Origin: Flavobacterium sp. 9
GTDB taxonomy: Bacteria > Bacteroidota > Bacteroidia > Flavobacteriales > Flavobacteriaceae
DNA length: 64,000 nt
NCBI RefSeq assembly: GCF_002754195.1
Contig: NZ_PEEU01000001.1
Location: 434,001 to 498,000 of the forward strand
Reading direction: 5' to 3'
The position numbers were made by a program, and so were the translations under genes. Positions 27,758 to 36,637 of the stretch are shown in pieces. The notes beneath the pieces were generated by a model. The model was given only the letters and a program-made list of their open reading frames with translations. It was not told the origin of the DNA and ran no database searches. The stretch's first letter is position 1, and each line of letters begins with the position of its first letter.

Positions 27758-28699
27758 TTATTTAAATATTTTGTCCAAAAATTGTGTTATATACTTTGTC
27801 ATTTCATCAAACCAAGGTTGAAAAAATCAAAAGGAATGTGGCGAATTTTCAATTGTTTTTACTTCGCTGTAAATCTTATTTTCCTCTAAAATTGCGATCA
27901 TATCATCTCTTCCGGAATGAAACCTATCAAAACTACTGTTTATAAATAAGATTGGCGGCGTGCTTTTATTTGTATGGCTTAAAGCCGAAGCATTTTTCCA
28001 ATTCTCCGGGTTTTCTTCATAAGAACCTTTTAGCCAAAATGCTGCCATCTCTCCTTCTTTTGATTCCGGATGTTTAAATGCTAATATTCCGTCTACATCA
28101 ATAATTGCATTTACTTTTGATGAAGATTTACTTTTAAATTGTACGTCTTCAAAAGCCAAGTCCTCATTTGTTGTACCAATCAAAGCTGCCATTTGACCTC
28201 CCGAAGAACATCCTAAAACGGCAACTTTGTTTGGATCTACATGAAACTTTTTAGCATTATCTTTTATAAATTTAATTGCATTTTTAATATCATAAATCCC
28301 TTCCGGATATTTCGCTTCAAGTGATAATCTGTATTCAATTGCAAAACAAGAATAACCTTTTGAAGCAATTTCTTGTGCCATAATCCGCATCTGACTTTTA
28401 TTTCCTGATCTCCATCCGCCGCCATGAATCATGATTACAGCTGGATTTCGTTTTTCTTTTTTATAAAAATAAGAATCTAAATGTAAGTCTCTATTTTGCT
28501 TTTTATCATAGACAACATCATAAATTTCAGTAACATTTTCATTCTTTTTTGACTCCGCAATTTTGATAAAAGAATATTGTTTTATCAACTTACTATAAGT
28601 GCTTTTTATCGTATACGAAGTGTCAATTTCAAACTTGCTTTGCGCAGAAATTGCCGTTGCATACATCATAAAAAACAGTACTATCTTCTTCATCTGCAA
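27758..28699 (-). pseudogene. PUL alpha/beta-hydrolase esterase with in-frame TGA near the 3' end
   Basis: Signal peptide (AISAQ), oxyanion block MIHGGGWRSGNK, nucleophile motif GCSSGGQ (Ser near 165), Asp in SSFDRFH and His288 in SPHSF: a secreted acetyl- or feruloyl-type esterase. The frame stops at TGA 27827-27829 after 290 residues. Without a frameshift it continues for 22 family-like codons (FFQPWFDEMTKYITQFLDKIFK needs two halves: FFQPWFDEMTK, YITQFLDKIFK) to TAA at 27758. Related enzymes, as I recall them, have PHSFW here, so the TGA looks like a mutated TGG. The catalytic triad is kept in the short form, which lacks only the last helix and may still work. Alternative start at 28693. 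Confidence 0.7.
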
Positions 28700-28790
28700 A
28701 CTTCAATTATTGGTTAAGAAAGGAGTTTGATATGCGGTCAAACTCCTTTATAACTACTTCAAAAAAATAATCTCAAAAATTATCAAATTA

Positions 28791-30476
28791 CTAATATGCA
28801 GGATTTTGAGGAAAATCTTTATTTCTGTTCAAATCTAATGCTGATTGTGGGATTGGTCTTAGAATTTTAAGATTACCATTTTGTCCTGCAAAAGCATTTG
28901 TTGTTGTCACTTTTGGGTTGTACAAAACAGTTCTTTCTACTAATGTTCCAGTACGTTTTAAGTCAAACCATCGGTGGTATTCTCCCAATAATTCTCTACC
29001 TCTTTCGTCTAATATTGTATTGATATCAATTGACGTTAATACCGGAATTGCTCCTACAACTCCGCCTCCAGCTCTTCTTCTTACTTCGTTTAATCGTGCT
29101 AAAGCTGTTCCTGATTGACCTGCTTTAAAATAAGCTTCGGCAGCAATTAGATACGTTTCACCCAATCTTGAAATAATAAAATCGCGCGTACTACTTCTGT
29201 TAGTAGCTGGTGTAATTGGCGTTGTGTTATAATTTGCACTTGTTGCACCACTATATGGAGCATTTGGATCATCAAATTTACGAACCGGAATCAGGTTATA
29301 ATCTCCTCCCGAAGCCGCTGATGAAGAATAAGTTCCCCAATTATGATATCTGAAATTCGCTACCATTCTTGAAGCATTATCCAGTTTCCAAGCGTCTCTG
29401 TCAGCTGTTGTAAACCATTTTGGCTCATAGAAATCTGAAATTTTCAAAGCTGCTTTATCTGTTACGGTATAATAATCATAATATCTGCTGTAGATTTCAT
29501 TCATAAAAGTACCTTCCCAACGTTTATCTCCTTTTTCATATAATGACAAAGCATAAACCGTAGGACAAAGTGTGTAACTTCTATTTGGATAAGGATTTCC
29601 AGCCGCCGCTGCGCCTAAATAAGAACTAAACCAATAGTTTTGAGAACTTCCTAAAGCTGTTGTTCCCGTTGCATTTGAAGCAATCGAAAACTGAACCGAA
29701 AAGATAGTTTCTGCATTCATTTCATTTCCTGGTTTTACAACATTATCAAAAGATACATTCAAAGCCTGACCACCAATTGCCTGATCTGCCAAAACAGCCG
29801 CTGTTGTAAAATCTGCCGGAGTTCCAAAAGTTTCATAACCTCTTGTCAAATATACTTTTGCCAATAAATCCTGAACCGCTCTTTTATTAACTCTTCCGCC
29901 ATATGCCGCTGTACTTACTGCCGGAAGTGCCTCGTTAAGATCTTTGAAAATTTGTGTATAAACTTCCTCTGCCGTATTTCTGTCAAATGATGTCACTGCT
30001 GTATTGATATTATCCAAAACAACCGGAACTCCTCCATAAGTTTGAACTAACAGAAAATAAGCGTTTGCACGTAAAAATTTAAGTTCGCCAATTCTGGTAT
30101 CCAACGTGCTTGATTTCTCTGTAATTGTCGAATAATACAATCCTTTATTTGCCTGTTGAATTGCGATATAACAAGTTCTGTACAATTGATCAACTCCTGC
30201 AGATGACGATGATAATGTCAAATATTTGGCTAATCCTTCCGGTTCTTGATTTCTTCCCTCAGAATACATATCTGTTCCTGCTTCAAACAACCACGGATCT
30301 CCTCCATAAATGTCTTTTAGTGTTGCATAATTTGTATTTATTAATGACTCAAATCCCGCAGAAGTCAAAAAATATTGCTCTGCTGAACCGTAAGAACGAT
30401 TGTCTTCCTCGATAAAATCTGAGCAAGAATTTAATGTCGTTCCCAGTATTAGTATAGCTATTATTAATTTTTTCAT
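28791..30476 (-). CDS. SusD/RagB-family surface glycan-binding lipoprotein
   Basis: 561 residues with a lipobox at Cys18 (TLNSC) followed by SDFIEEDN, an acidic stretch typical of surface-exported lipoproteins. SusD signatures: N-terminal YFLTSAGFESLINTNYATL, TPR-like helices (LRANAYFLLVQTYGGVPVV, AVQDLLAKVYLTRGY), ISRLGETYLIAAEAYFKAGQ, LNEVRRRAGGG, ILDERGRELLGEYHRWFDLKRTG and the closing PIPQSALDLN..KDFPQNPAY. It caps the SusC barrel and hands pectic oligomers to it. Begins 10 bp after the susC stop: one operon. Confidence 0.97.
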   Translation of the reverse strand: MKKLIIAILILGTTLNSCSDFIEEDNRSYGSAEQYFLTSAGFESLINTNYATLKDIYGGDPWLFEAGTDMYSEGRNQEPEGLAKYLTLSSSSAGVDQLYRTCYIAIQQANKGLYYSTITEKSSTLDTRIGELKFLRANAYFLLVQTYGGVPVVLDNINTAVTSFDRNTAEEVYTQIFKDLNEALPAVSTAAYGGRVNKRAVQDLLAKVYLTRGYETFGTPADFTTAAVLADQAIGGQALNVSFDNVVKPGNEMNAETIFSVQFSIASNATGTTALGSSQNYWFSSYLGAAAAGNPYPNRSYTLCPTVYALSLYEKGDKRWEGTFMNEIYSRYYDYYTVTDKAALKISDFYEPKWFTTADRDAWKLDNASRMVANFRYHNWGTYSSSAASGGDYNLIPVRKFDDPNAPYSGATSANYNTTPITPATNRSSTRDFIISRLGETYLIAAEAYFKAGQSGTALARLNEVRRRAGGGVVGAIPVLTSIDINTILDERGRELLGEYHRWFDLKRTGTLVERTVLYNPKVTTTNAFAGQNGNLKILRPIPQSALDLNRNKDFPQNPAY

Positions 30477-30486
30477 TTTTTCTAAT

Positions 30487-33400
30487 TTAAAATTTTAAAC
30501 TTAATCCCATTTGAACTGTCATTGTCGACACACGATTCACTGCTAAAGCCGCAGTCGCCCATTCCGGATCGTACCCTTCATAAGGTGTAATTACAAACGG
30601 ATTCAACACATTCACATAAAAACGCATGCTTTTAAGTTTCAATTTATTTACCAGATCATTATCCAAACTATATCCTAATGCTATGTTTTGAACTTTGACA
30701 AATGATGCATTTTTGTAAAAAGCAACATTATTAGTATCATAATAAACTCCCGCTCCACGTGGCAAAGGGTTTGTATTTGAATATTGTGGTGCAATACCGG
30801 CGCCATTGGCAGGAATGTACCAATCATCAAGATCTAATTTCTGACGACCTCTGTCTGTAACATCGGCAAAATTATCGTGGAAGCCACTAAACACAGTCAT
30901 TCCCTGATTTGTGATTAAAGACAATGACAAATCAAATTGTTTTACTTTTAATGTAGTAGAAAAACTTCCAGACCATTTAGGATCGTAATTTCCTAAAATT
31001 GCCCTGTCATTATTGGCATCAATTTTACCATCATTATTTAGATCTTTGACTCTTGCTTCTCCAGGTTTCTGACCGTAAGAAAGTGCTTTTGCTGCTTCGC
31101 TTTCCTGCCAAACTCCATCAAAAACATAGTTATAATAAGAGTGAATGTTTTCTCCTATAAATAAGTTATTTCCAACATCATCAACTTTATCTTGTCCATA
31201 AATAGACTCTAATTTATTTACATTTTTAGTGAAAGTAAAACTGGTTTCCCAAGACACATTTTTAGTCTGAATATTTTTAGTTACCAATGCAACCTCGATT
31301 CCTTTATTACTGATAGAACCTACATTTGAAGTAATTGTAGGAACTCCAATCTCTAACGGTAATGCTTGTTGAAACAATAAATCTTTTGATAAACGATCGT
31401 AAACATCTACACTTCCTGAGATTCTGTTTTTAGCAAATCCAAAGTCTAAACCTAAATTCACCTCTCTTGTTTTTTCCCAAGTTAAATCAGTATTTCCTAA
31501 GCTTGAAGATGTAAAACCGTTTGCCGGAGTACCGTTAAAATCATAATAAGTTGGCACTTTTAAAACGCTTAAACTTGAATATGGCGAAACATTATCGTTT
31601 CCGGTATAACCAACACTTCCTCTTAATTTTAAATTAGAAATAAAAGAGACATTTTTCAAAAATGATTCCTGATTAATATTCCATCCTAAAGCCACAGAAG
31701 GGAAAGCAGTCCATTTATTTCCATCGGCTAAAACAGACGAACCGTCATAACGAACAGATGCTGTCAATAAATAACGCCCTTTGTAAGTATAATTTAAACG
31801 AGCTGCATAAGATTCTAACGTGTTTTTAGAATACGGAATAAATACTCCTGACGGAATTATCGCAATAGATCCTGAAGGCGTTAAATTGTAAGTTGGCTGT
31901 GCTCCTGAACCTAAATTATAAAATCCGGTTTCAAATGGATTTTCTCTTGAAGATTGGAAATAAGTTTCGGTCGTATTAGAATAAAAACTCTGAAGCAATA
32001 AAACGTTGAAAACATGATTTTCCTTTAAAGTATAATTGATATTAAACTGATTGTCCCAAGTATAATTAAAGTTCTGAACATTAGTTACATCTCCAGACGG
32101 CAAACTTTTGTTTTTAAGACCAAAATCTGTTTGAGCACCAAGAGATCTTCCTTCTCTCGCATTCATCGAACCAGCAGAAAAAGTCGATTTGAAAGACAAC
32201 CAATTTGTAAATTTATATTCTCCATACAAATTACCAATTGTAGTAAATCTTTTTATCTCATCACTTGAATTTGCAATTTCTAAAAGCGGATTATAAGAAC
32301 CCGTTTTATTAATTGCTAAAGTTCCGTTAGGATATCTTAGCGTACCTGGTTGTTGCGCATAAGTTCCAACAATTTCGTCGCCATTTGCATCAATTGCCCA
32401 AGGCGATGTATATGGATTTTGTCTAAAAGCTTCCTGCATAGCAGTTGCACTTCCTAATTGTTCATCCGTTTTTGATATCGTAAGATTTACTCCAAACGAA
32501 ATTTTATCATTGATCTTATGATTTAAACCTGCTTTAAAATTATACTTATCAATACCTTCATTATCAATAACTCCAGTTTCTTTTTGCACACCAAGACCAA
32601 TGTTATAAGACAAACTATTATCTGCACGACCGGTAATATTCAGATAATTATTCTGAGTCATTCCGCCTTTTAAAACCGCATCCTGCCAATTATAACTTTG
32701 ATTATTAGCCACTCTGTTAAACAAAACAGGATTCGTTCCTGCCTGACCAACTGCCGTTTTTAATTCGGTTGCATCAATATCATTATACGTTGGGTTTGTA
32801 GCCGAAATTGTAGTTGCCAAAAATGCCGATTGATGATAATACCACCATTTTTCAGGACTCATTAATTTTGGTAATCTCACCGCTTGCTTATTTCCATAAG
32901 AACTGTCATAAGAAACTGATACGCCCGCTTTTGCATTTGTGCCACTTTTGGTCGTCACAATGATAACCCCACTTCCTCCTCTTGAACCGTAAATTGCCGC
33001 AGAAGAAGCGTCTTTCAACACGTCCATTCTCGCAATATCCTGCGGATTCAAAAAGTCGATATTATCCGTTGGAACGCCATCAACTACAAAAAGTGGTTTA
33101 GAACCGTCTTTATTAATAGAGTTTGCCCCTCTAATAATAACGTTGAACCCGTCGCCAATTCTACCGGAATTTGAAGTTACCTGAACTCCGGCAATTCCTC
33201 CCTGAATAGCTTCCATTGGGTTAGTAACATTTCTTTCCGTGATTTTAGCCGCAGATAAAGTATTTACAGCTCCGGTTAAATCTGTCTTTTTTACAGATCC
33301 ATAACCTACAACCACAACCTCGTTAAGCGAATTGGATTGTTCTGAAAGACTAACATTTACTCTCGATTTTCCTGCAACGCTAACTTCCTGAGTCTGAAAA

Positions 33401-33660
33401 CCCAAATAGCTTACAATCAAAACCGCTTTATTACTTGCAACGTTTATTTTAAAACTTCCCTCAAAATCTGTAGAAGTACCGTTTTTAGTACCTTTTTCCT
33501 GGATATTCACACCTGGAAGTGATAATCCTGCAGCATCAGTAATCTTTCCCTCTATCACACCCGACTGAGCGCTCATAGTGTTACTCAACAGAAAGTTGAG
33601 GAAAAATAAAAACACAAGATTGTATTTTATTTTTTTCTTTGATAATTGTTTAATGTTCAT
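30487..33660 (-). CDS. SusC/RagA-family TonB-dependent receptor
   Basis: 1057 residues, complete. Signal peptide ends NTMSAQ; carboxypeptidase-regulatory-like domain (about 34-110: GKITDAAGLSLPGVNIQEKG); SusC signature LNEVVVVGYGSVKKTDLTG; plug with NVIIRGANSINKDG and VLKDASSAAIYGSRGGSGVI; then the 22-strand-type barrel with the family's C-terminal segment (RFYVNVLNPFVITPYEGYDPE) and final aromatic (LSLKF). Transports pectic oligosaccharides across the outer membrane, powered by TonB. It is 42 bp downstream of the GH28 lipoprotein gene and 10 bp upstream of susD, so it shares the LacI-operator promoter at 35187. Confidence 0.97.
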   Translation of the reverse strand: MNIKQLSKKKIKYNLVFLFFLNFLLSNTMSAQSGVIEGKITDAAGLSLPGVNIQEKGTKNGTSTDFEGSFKINVASNKAVLIVSYLGFQTQEVSVAGKSRVNVSLSEQSNSLNEVVVVGYGSVKKTDLTGAVNTLSAAKITERNVTNPMEAIQGGIAGVQVTSNSGRIGDGFNVIIRGANSINKDGSKPLFVVDGVPTDNIDFLNPQDIARMDVLKDASSAAIYGSRGGSGVIIVTTKSGTNAKAGVSVSYDSSYGNKQAVRLPKLMSPEKWWYYHQSAFLATTISATNPTYNDIDATELKTAVGQAGTNPVLFNRVANNQSYNWQDAVLKGGMTQNNYLNITGRADNSLSYNIGLGVQKETGVIDNEGIDKYNFKAGLNHKINDKISFGVNLTISKTDEQLGSATAMQEAFRQNPYTSPWAIDANGDEIVGTYAQQPGTLRYPNGTLAINKTGSYNPLLEIANSSDEIKRFTTIGNLYGEYKFTNWLSFKSTFSAGSMNAREGRSLGAQTDFGLKNKSLPSGDVTNVQNFNYTWDNQFNINYTLKENHVFNVLLLQSFYSNTTETYFQSSRENPFETGFYNLGSGAQPTYNLTPSGSIAIIPSGVFIPYSKNTLESYAARLNYTYKGRYLLTASVRYDGSSVLADGNKWTAFPSVALGWNINQESFLKNVSFISNLKLRGSVGYTGNDNVSPYSSLSVLKVPTYYDFNGTPANGFTSSSLGNTDLTWEKTREVNLGLDFGFAKNRISGSVDVYDRLSKDLLFQQALPLEIGVPTITSNVGSISNKGIEVALVTKNIQTKNVSWETSFTFTKNVNKLESIYGQDKVDDVGNNLFIGENIHSYYNYVFDGVWQESEAAKALSYGQKPGEARVKDLNNDGKIDANNDRAILGNYDPKWSGSFSTTLKVKQFDLSLSLITNQGMTVFSGFHDNFADVTDRGRQKLDLDDWYIPANGAGIAPQYSNTNPLPRGAGVYYDTNNVAFYKNASFVKVQNIALGYSLDNDLVNKLKLKSMRFYVNVLNPFVITPYEGYDPEWATAALAVNRVSTMTVQMGLSLKF

Positions 33661-33702
33661 AGTTTGGTTAATTGGTTTGGTTAAAATGATAGTTTTCTTT
33701 TT

Positions 33703-35142
33703 TTAATTTTTAATCGATTCTACTTTCTTTCCATTGATATAAGTGCTTATAAAATTTATATTTTTTACGTTTTTTAACGAATAAACCGAGTCTACTTTTT
33801 CGATTACAACATCTTTAAAAGTGATATTTTCTATAGGAGATGTTTCGTAACCATCAGCAAGGATTCCGAACTTTCCTCCGTTTTTGACCCTAATATTTTC
33901 AAGGCTGATATTTTTGATTGCTGGTATAAAATTTCCCGATTGACTTCCGTAAACATCATAAAACATAGTTGCTCTCAAAACACATTCTTTTACAGTTCCA
34001 ACCTCAATATTTCTAACATAAATGTCCTCTGTAGTTCCACCACGTTTAGAGTTTGTTTTGATCCTGATTGCCCTTTCTAAATTGGGACTATCCATTACAC
34101 AATTCTCTACAAAAACATTATTTACTCCGGCAGAAATTTCGCTTCCCATCACAACTCCGCCGTGACCATCAATCATTTTACAATTCTGAACAATGATGTT
34201 TTTACTCGGAATCCCAACTCGTCTTCCATCAGCATCTCTTCCGGATTTTATCGCAATACAATCGTCTCCCGTATTAAAAGTGCAATTTCTAATAATTACA
34301 TTTTGAGAATATTCAGGATCACAACCGTCATTATTAGGTCCGTGGCTATTGACCGTTACGCCGTCAACAATTACATTATTAGATTTTATCGGATGTAAAA
34401 TCCAAAACGGAGCATTGATTATCGTTATATCTTTTACCAAAACCGTATTACACTCAAAAAACTCAATAAAATTGGGACGCAAATAATGTCCTTCTCCAAA
34501 AATTCTTTGTTCAACAGGAACTCCTTTTTCAGCCATTTCGATCAAAGCAATACGATTAAGAGGATCATTTTGAGAAGCAATACCTTTTTGCCAACCGTAC
34601 ATTTTACTTCCTGCCCAAATCCACCAATTTGTATTATTTGCCTGTCCGTTTAATGTTCCTTTTCCAGTTATTGCAACATTCGTTTTGTTCTTTGCATAAA
34701 TAAGTGGCGAATGATTCATTAATTCTGTTCCCTCAAATGAAGTATGCACCAAAGGATAATCTTTTGAATCAATACTAAACAGAATTTCAGCATTGTCTTC
34801 TAAATGCAAATTCACGTTGCTTTCTAAATGTATTGGTCCAGTTAGATATTTTCCATTTGGCACAAGTACTTTTCCACCGCCATTTTCAGCGCAAGCTTTA
34901 ATGGCTTTTTCAAAAACTGCTGTATTTGATGTTTTTCCATCTGCAACAGCACCATAATCCATAACATTATAAGTCTTGTCTAAAAACTGCGTTTGTGGAA
35001 TGCTTTTTACGATTAATTCCATTTTTTTCCATGGATTAGCTTCTGAAGTATTCGAAACTTGTTTTCCACAAGACAAAAATGAAATCGCAGTCAGGCTAAA
35101 AACCAGAACAACTTTTGACGCTATAGACTTACTTGTAATCAT
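33703..35142 (-). CDS. Glycoside hydrolase family 28, lipoprotein (polygalacturonase-like)
   Basis: 479 residues with lipobox ISFLSC (Cys25). GH28 blocks: NNDGCDPE (Asp272), TGDDCIAIKSGRD (Asp293, Asp294), GHGGVVMGSE (His327) and ERAIRIKTNSKRGG. Cleaves galacturonan or rhamnogalacturonan backbones; the lipid anchor would hold it on a membrane, perhaps the cell surface. First gene of the leftward pectin operon, ahead of susC, with its own promoter and a perfect 14-bp operator at 35187. It is a diverged paralog of the GH28 at 18542, which has a plain signal peptide. Confidence 0.93.
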   Translation of the reverse strand: MITSKSIASKVVLVFSLTAISFLSCGKQVSNTSEANPWKKMELIVKSIPQTQFLDKTYNVMDYGAVADGKTSNTAVFEKAIKACAENGGGKVLVPNGKYLTGPIHLESNVNLHLEDNAEILFSIDSKDYPLVHTSFEGTELMNHSPLIYAKNKTNVAITGKGTLNGQANNTNWWIWAGSKMYGWQKGIASQNDPLNRIALIEMAEKGVPVEQRIFGEGHYLRPNFIEFFECNTVLVKDITIINAPFWILHPIKSNNVIVDGVTVNSHGPNNDGCDPEYSQNVIIRNCTFNTGDDCIAIKSGRDADGRRVGIPSKNIIVQNCKMIDGHGGVVMGSEISAGVNNVFVENCVMDSPNLERAIRIKTNSKRGGTTEDIYVRNIEVGTVKECVLRATMFYDVYGSQSGNFIPAIKNISLENIRVKNGGKFGILADGYETSPIENITFKDVVIEKVDSVYSLKNVKNINFISTYINGKKVESIKN

Positions 35143-35186
35143 TTAAATATAGATTTTGATTTTCCGATTACAAAAATCAATATTAA

Positions 35187-35200
35187 TGTAATCGATTACA
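35187..35200. promoter_or_regulatory. LacI-type operator, GH28-SusCD operon
   Basis: Perfect 14-bp palindrome TGTAATCGATTACA with the central CG dyad typical of LacI/GalR operators. It directly abuts the -7 element (35201-35208) of the leftward promoter, so a bound repressor would block initiation. Same core as the sites at 44911 and 46548. Confidence 0.85.
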
Positions 35201-35232
35201 CGAAAGTAGAAAAATTGTTTCAATACAACAAA
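35201..35232 (-). promoter_or_regulatory. Promoter of the GH28-SusCD operon
   Basis: On the minus strand: TTTG (35229-35232), a 20-nt spacer, then TACTTTCG (35201-35208), one mismatch from TAnnTTTG. The operator follows without a gap. Confidence 0.65.
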
Positions 35233-35349
35233 TTTATTTAGATAAAATTTATATATTTAATTTTTATTATTAATTATATTTACATTTAATGCAAAAATGC
35301 TCCTAAATTATTATCATTACGGAGTATACAACGTTTTAGTTATCCGTTA

Positions 35350-35364
35350 TGGTAATCGATAACA
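35350..35364. promoter_or_regulatory. Imperfect LacI-type operator in front of the regulator gene
   Basis: TGGTAATCGATAACA keeps the TAATCGATA core of the operators at 35187, 44911 and 46548 but has weaker flanks. It lies just upstream of the rightward -33 element (35373), a position suited to autoregulation. Confidence 0.55.
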
Positions 35365-35372
35365 TTTTATAA

Positions 35373-35400
35373 TTTGATAATAAAAAAATATGTATTTTTG
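35373..35400 (+). promoter_or_regulatory. Promoter of the LacI-type gene
   Basis: TTTG (35373-35376), a 16-nt spacer, then TATTTTTG (35393-35400), a match to TAnnTTTG; the ATG follows 29 bp later. Confidence 0.6.
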
Positions 35401-35429
35401 TCTAACAATTAACCTGAAACACTTTTTGA

Positions 35430-36458
35430 ATGAGCGAAAAAATAACCATTTATGATATTGCCGAGAAATTAAATATCACTGCTGCTACTGTTTCAAGAGC
35501 CTTAAACAACAACCCGAAGATCAAAGAAAGTACACGAGAGCTAGTTCTAAAAACTGCTGCATCGATGAACTATAAGCAGAATAAACTGGCGTTAGCCTTA
35601 AAAAGTGGTCGTAGTAATAATATAGGTGTAATTGTTCCTCGTATCGATAGCAACTTCTTTGCATCGGTAATTAGAGGAGTCGAAGAAGAACTTCATCCAC
35701 ATGGTTATCAGGTTATTATTTGCCAAACGCATGAAGATCCAAAAAGAGAAAATGAAAACTTATATACCTTAATAGATGCTCAAGTAGACGGTATTATCAT
35801 GTCGGTTACAGATGTGACTAACGAAAATGATGGCGCGTTTCATAATGTTTTAGAGAAAAATGTTCCGTTAATCTTTTTTGACAGAAGCAAACATATCGAT
35901 GGCGTAAGTTCCGTGACAATCAATGACTTTAAAGGCGGATATATCACAGCAAAACATTTAATTGATGAAGGCTGCAGACATATTGCGCATTTCTCAGGAG
36001 ATCAGTCTCTTGAGATATTCAAAAATCGTTTTTTAGGATACAAACAAGCATTATTGGATCACGGAATTAACTTTAAAGAAGAATATGTTATTCGTACTAA
36101 AAGTAGCGTTGAAGCCGGAAAAGAAGCAATCGACACTTTATTAAAACTAGAAACTCCACCAGACGCTTTATTTTCTTCGAGTGATTTTGCGGCTTTAGGT
36201 GCTATTCAGGAATTAAAAGAAAGAAATATTAGTATTCCAAATGAGTTTTGTGTGGCTGGTTTCAGTAACGAACCTTTCACAAAATTCATGGAATTATCGA
36301 TAACTTCTGTTGATCAGTCTCCATTAGAAATGGGAAAAATGTCAGCACGTGTTTTCTTAGAACAAGTCGACAAAACCAATACGATTAAAATCGAAAAAAA
36401 GGTAGTTCTCGCACCAGAATTACACATTCGTAAATCTTCGTCAAGAACTACCTTCTAA
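35430..36458 (+). CDS. LacI/GalR-family transcriptional regulator of pectin/uronate genes
   Basis: 342 residues. N-terminal HTH (TIYDIAEKLNITAATVSRAL, about 6-27) and hinge helix (NYKQNKLALALKSGRS), then a periplasmic-binding-protein-like effector domain (about 60-335: NIGVIVPRIDSNFFASVIRG, IDAQVDGIIMS, FFDRSK, CVAGFSNEPF, TSVDQSP). The gene is divergent from the GH28-SusCD operon, and matching operators sit in the shared spacer and in front of kduI and the hexuronate transporter. I infer that it controls uptake and catabolism of pectin-derived uronates. The ligand may be galacturonate, KDG or an unsaturated intermediate; the sequence does not tell. Confidence 0.93.
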   Translation: MSEKITIYDIAEKLNITAATVSRALNNNPKIKESTRELVLKTAASMNYKQNKLALALKSGRSNNIGVIVPRIDSNFFASVIRGVEEELHPHGYQVIICQTHEDPKRENENLYTLIDAQVDGIIMSVTDVTNENDGAFHNVLEKNVPLIFFDRSKHIDGVSSVTINDFKGGYITAKHLIDEGCRHIAHFSGDQSLEIFKNRFLGYKQALLDHGINFKEEYVIRTKSSVEAGKEAIDTLLKLETPPDALFSSSDFAALGAIQELKERNISIPNEFCVAGFSNEPFTKFMELSITSVDQSPLEMGKMSARVFLEQVDKTNTIKIEKKVVLAPELHIRKSSSRTTF

Positions 36459-36465
36459 GGATTTA

Positions 36466-36634
36466 TACCATATAAGTTATATAAGTAATTATAAGCTGCA
36501 TGCTTAAATTATGCGCAAAGCTAAAATGAACTTACATAACTTATATGGTAAAAGTTTTCAAATAATATAAGCAATTATAAGTTGCATGATAAATATGCGC
36601 AAAGCTAAAATGAACTTATATAACTTATATGGTA
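36466..36634. repeat. Nested direct/inverted repeat between convergent genes
   Basis: Perfect 20-bp inverted repeat TACCATATAAGTTATATAAG (36466-36485) and its complement (36615-36634). Inside are two direct copies of about 75 bp (about 36480-36553 and 36564-36637), each with ATGCGCAAAGCTAAAATGAA. It fills the gap between the LacI-type gene and uxaA and may also end transcription from both sides. Confidence 0.8.
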
Positions 36635-36637
36635 AAA

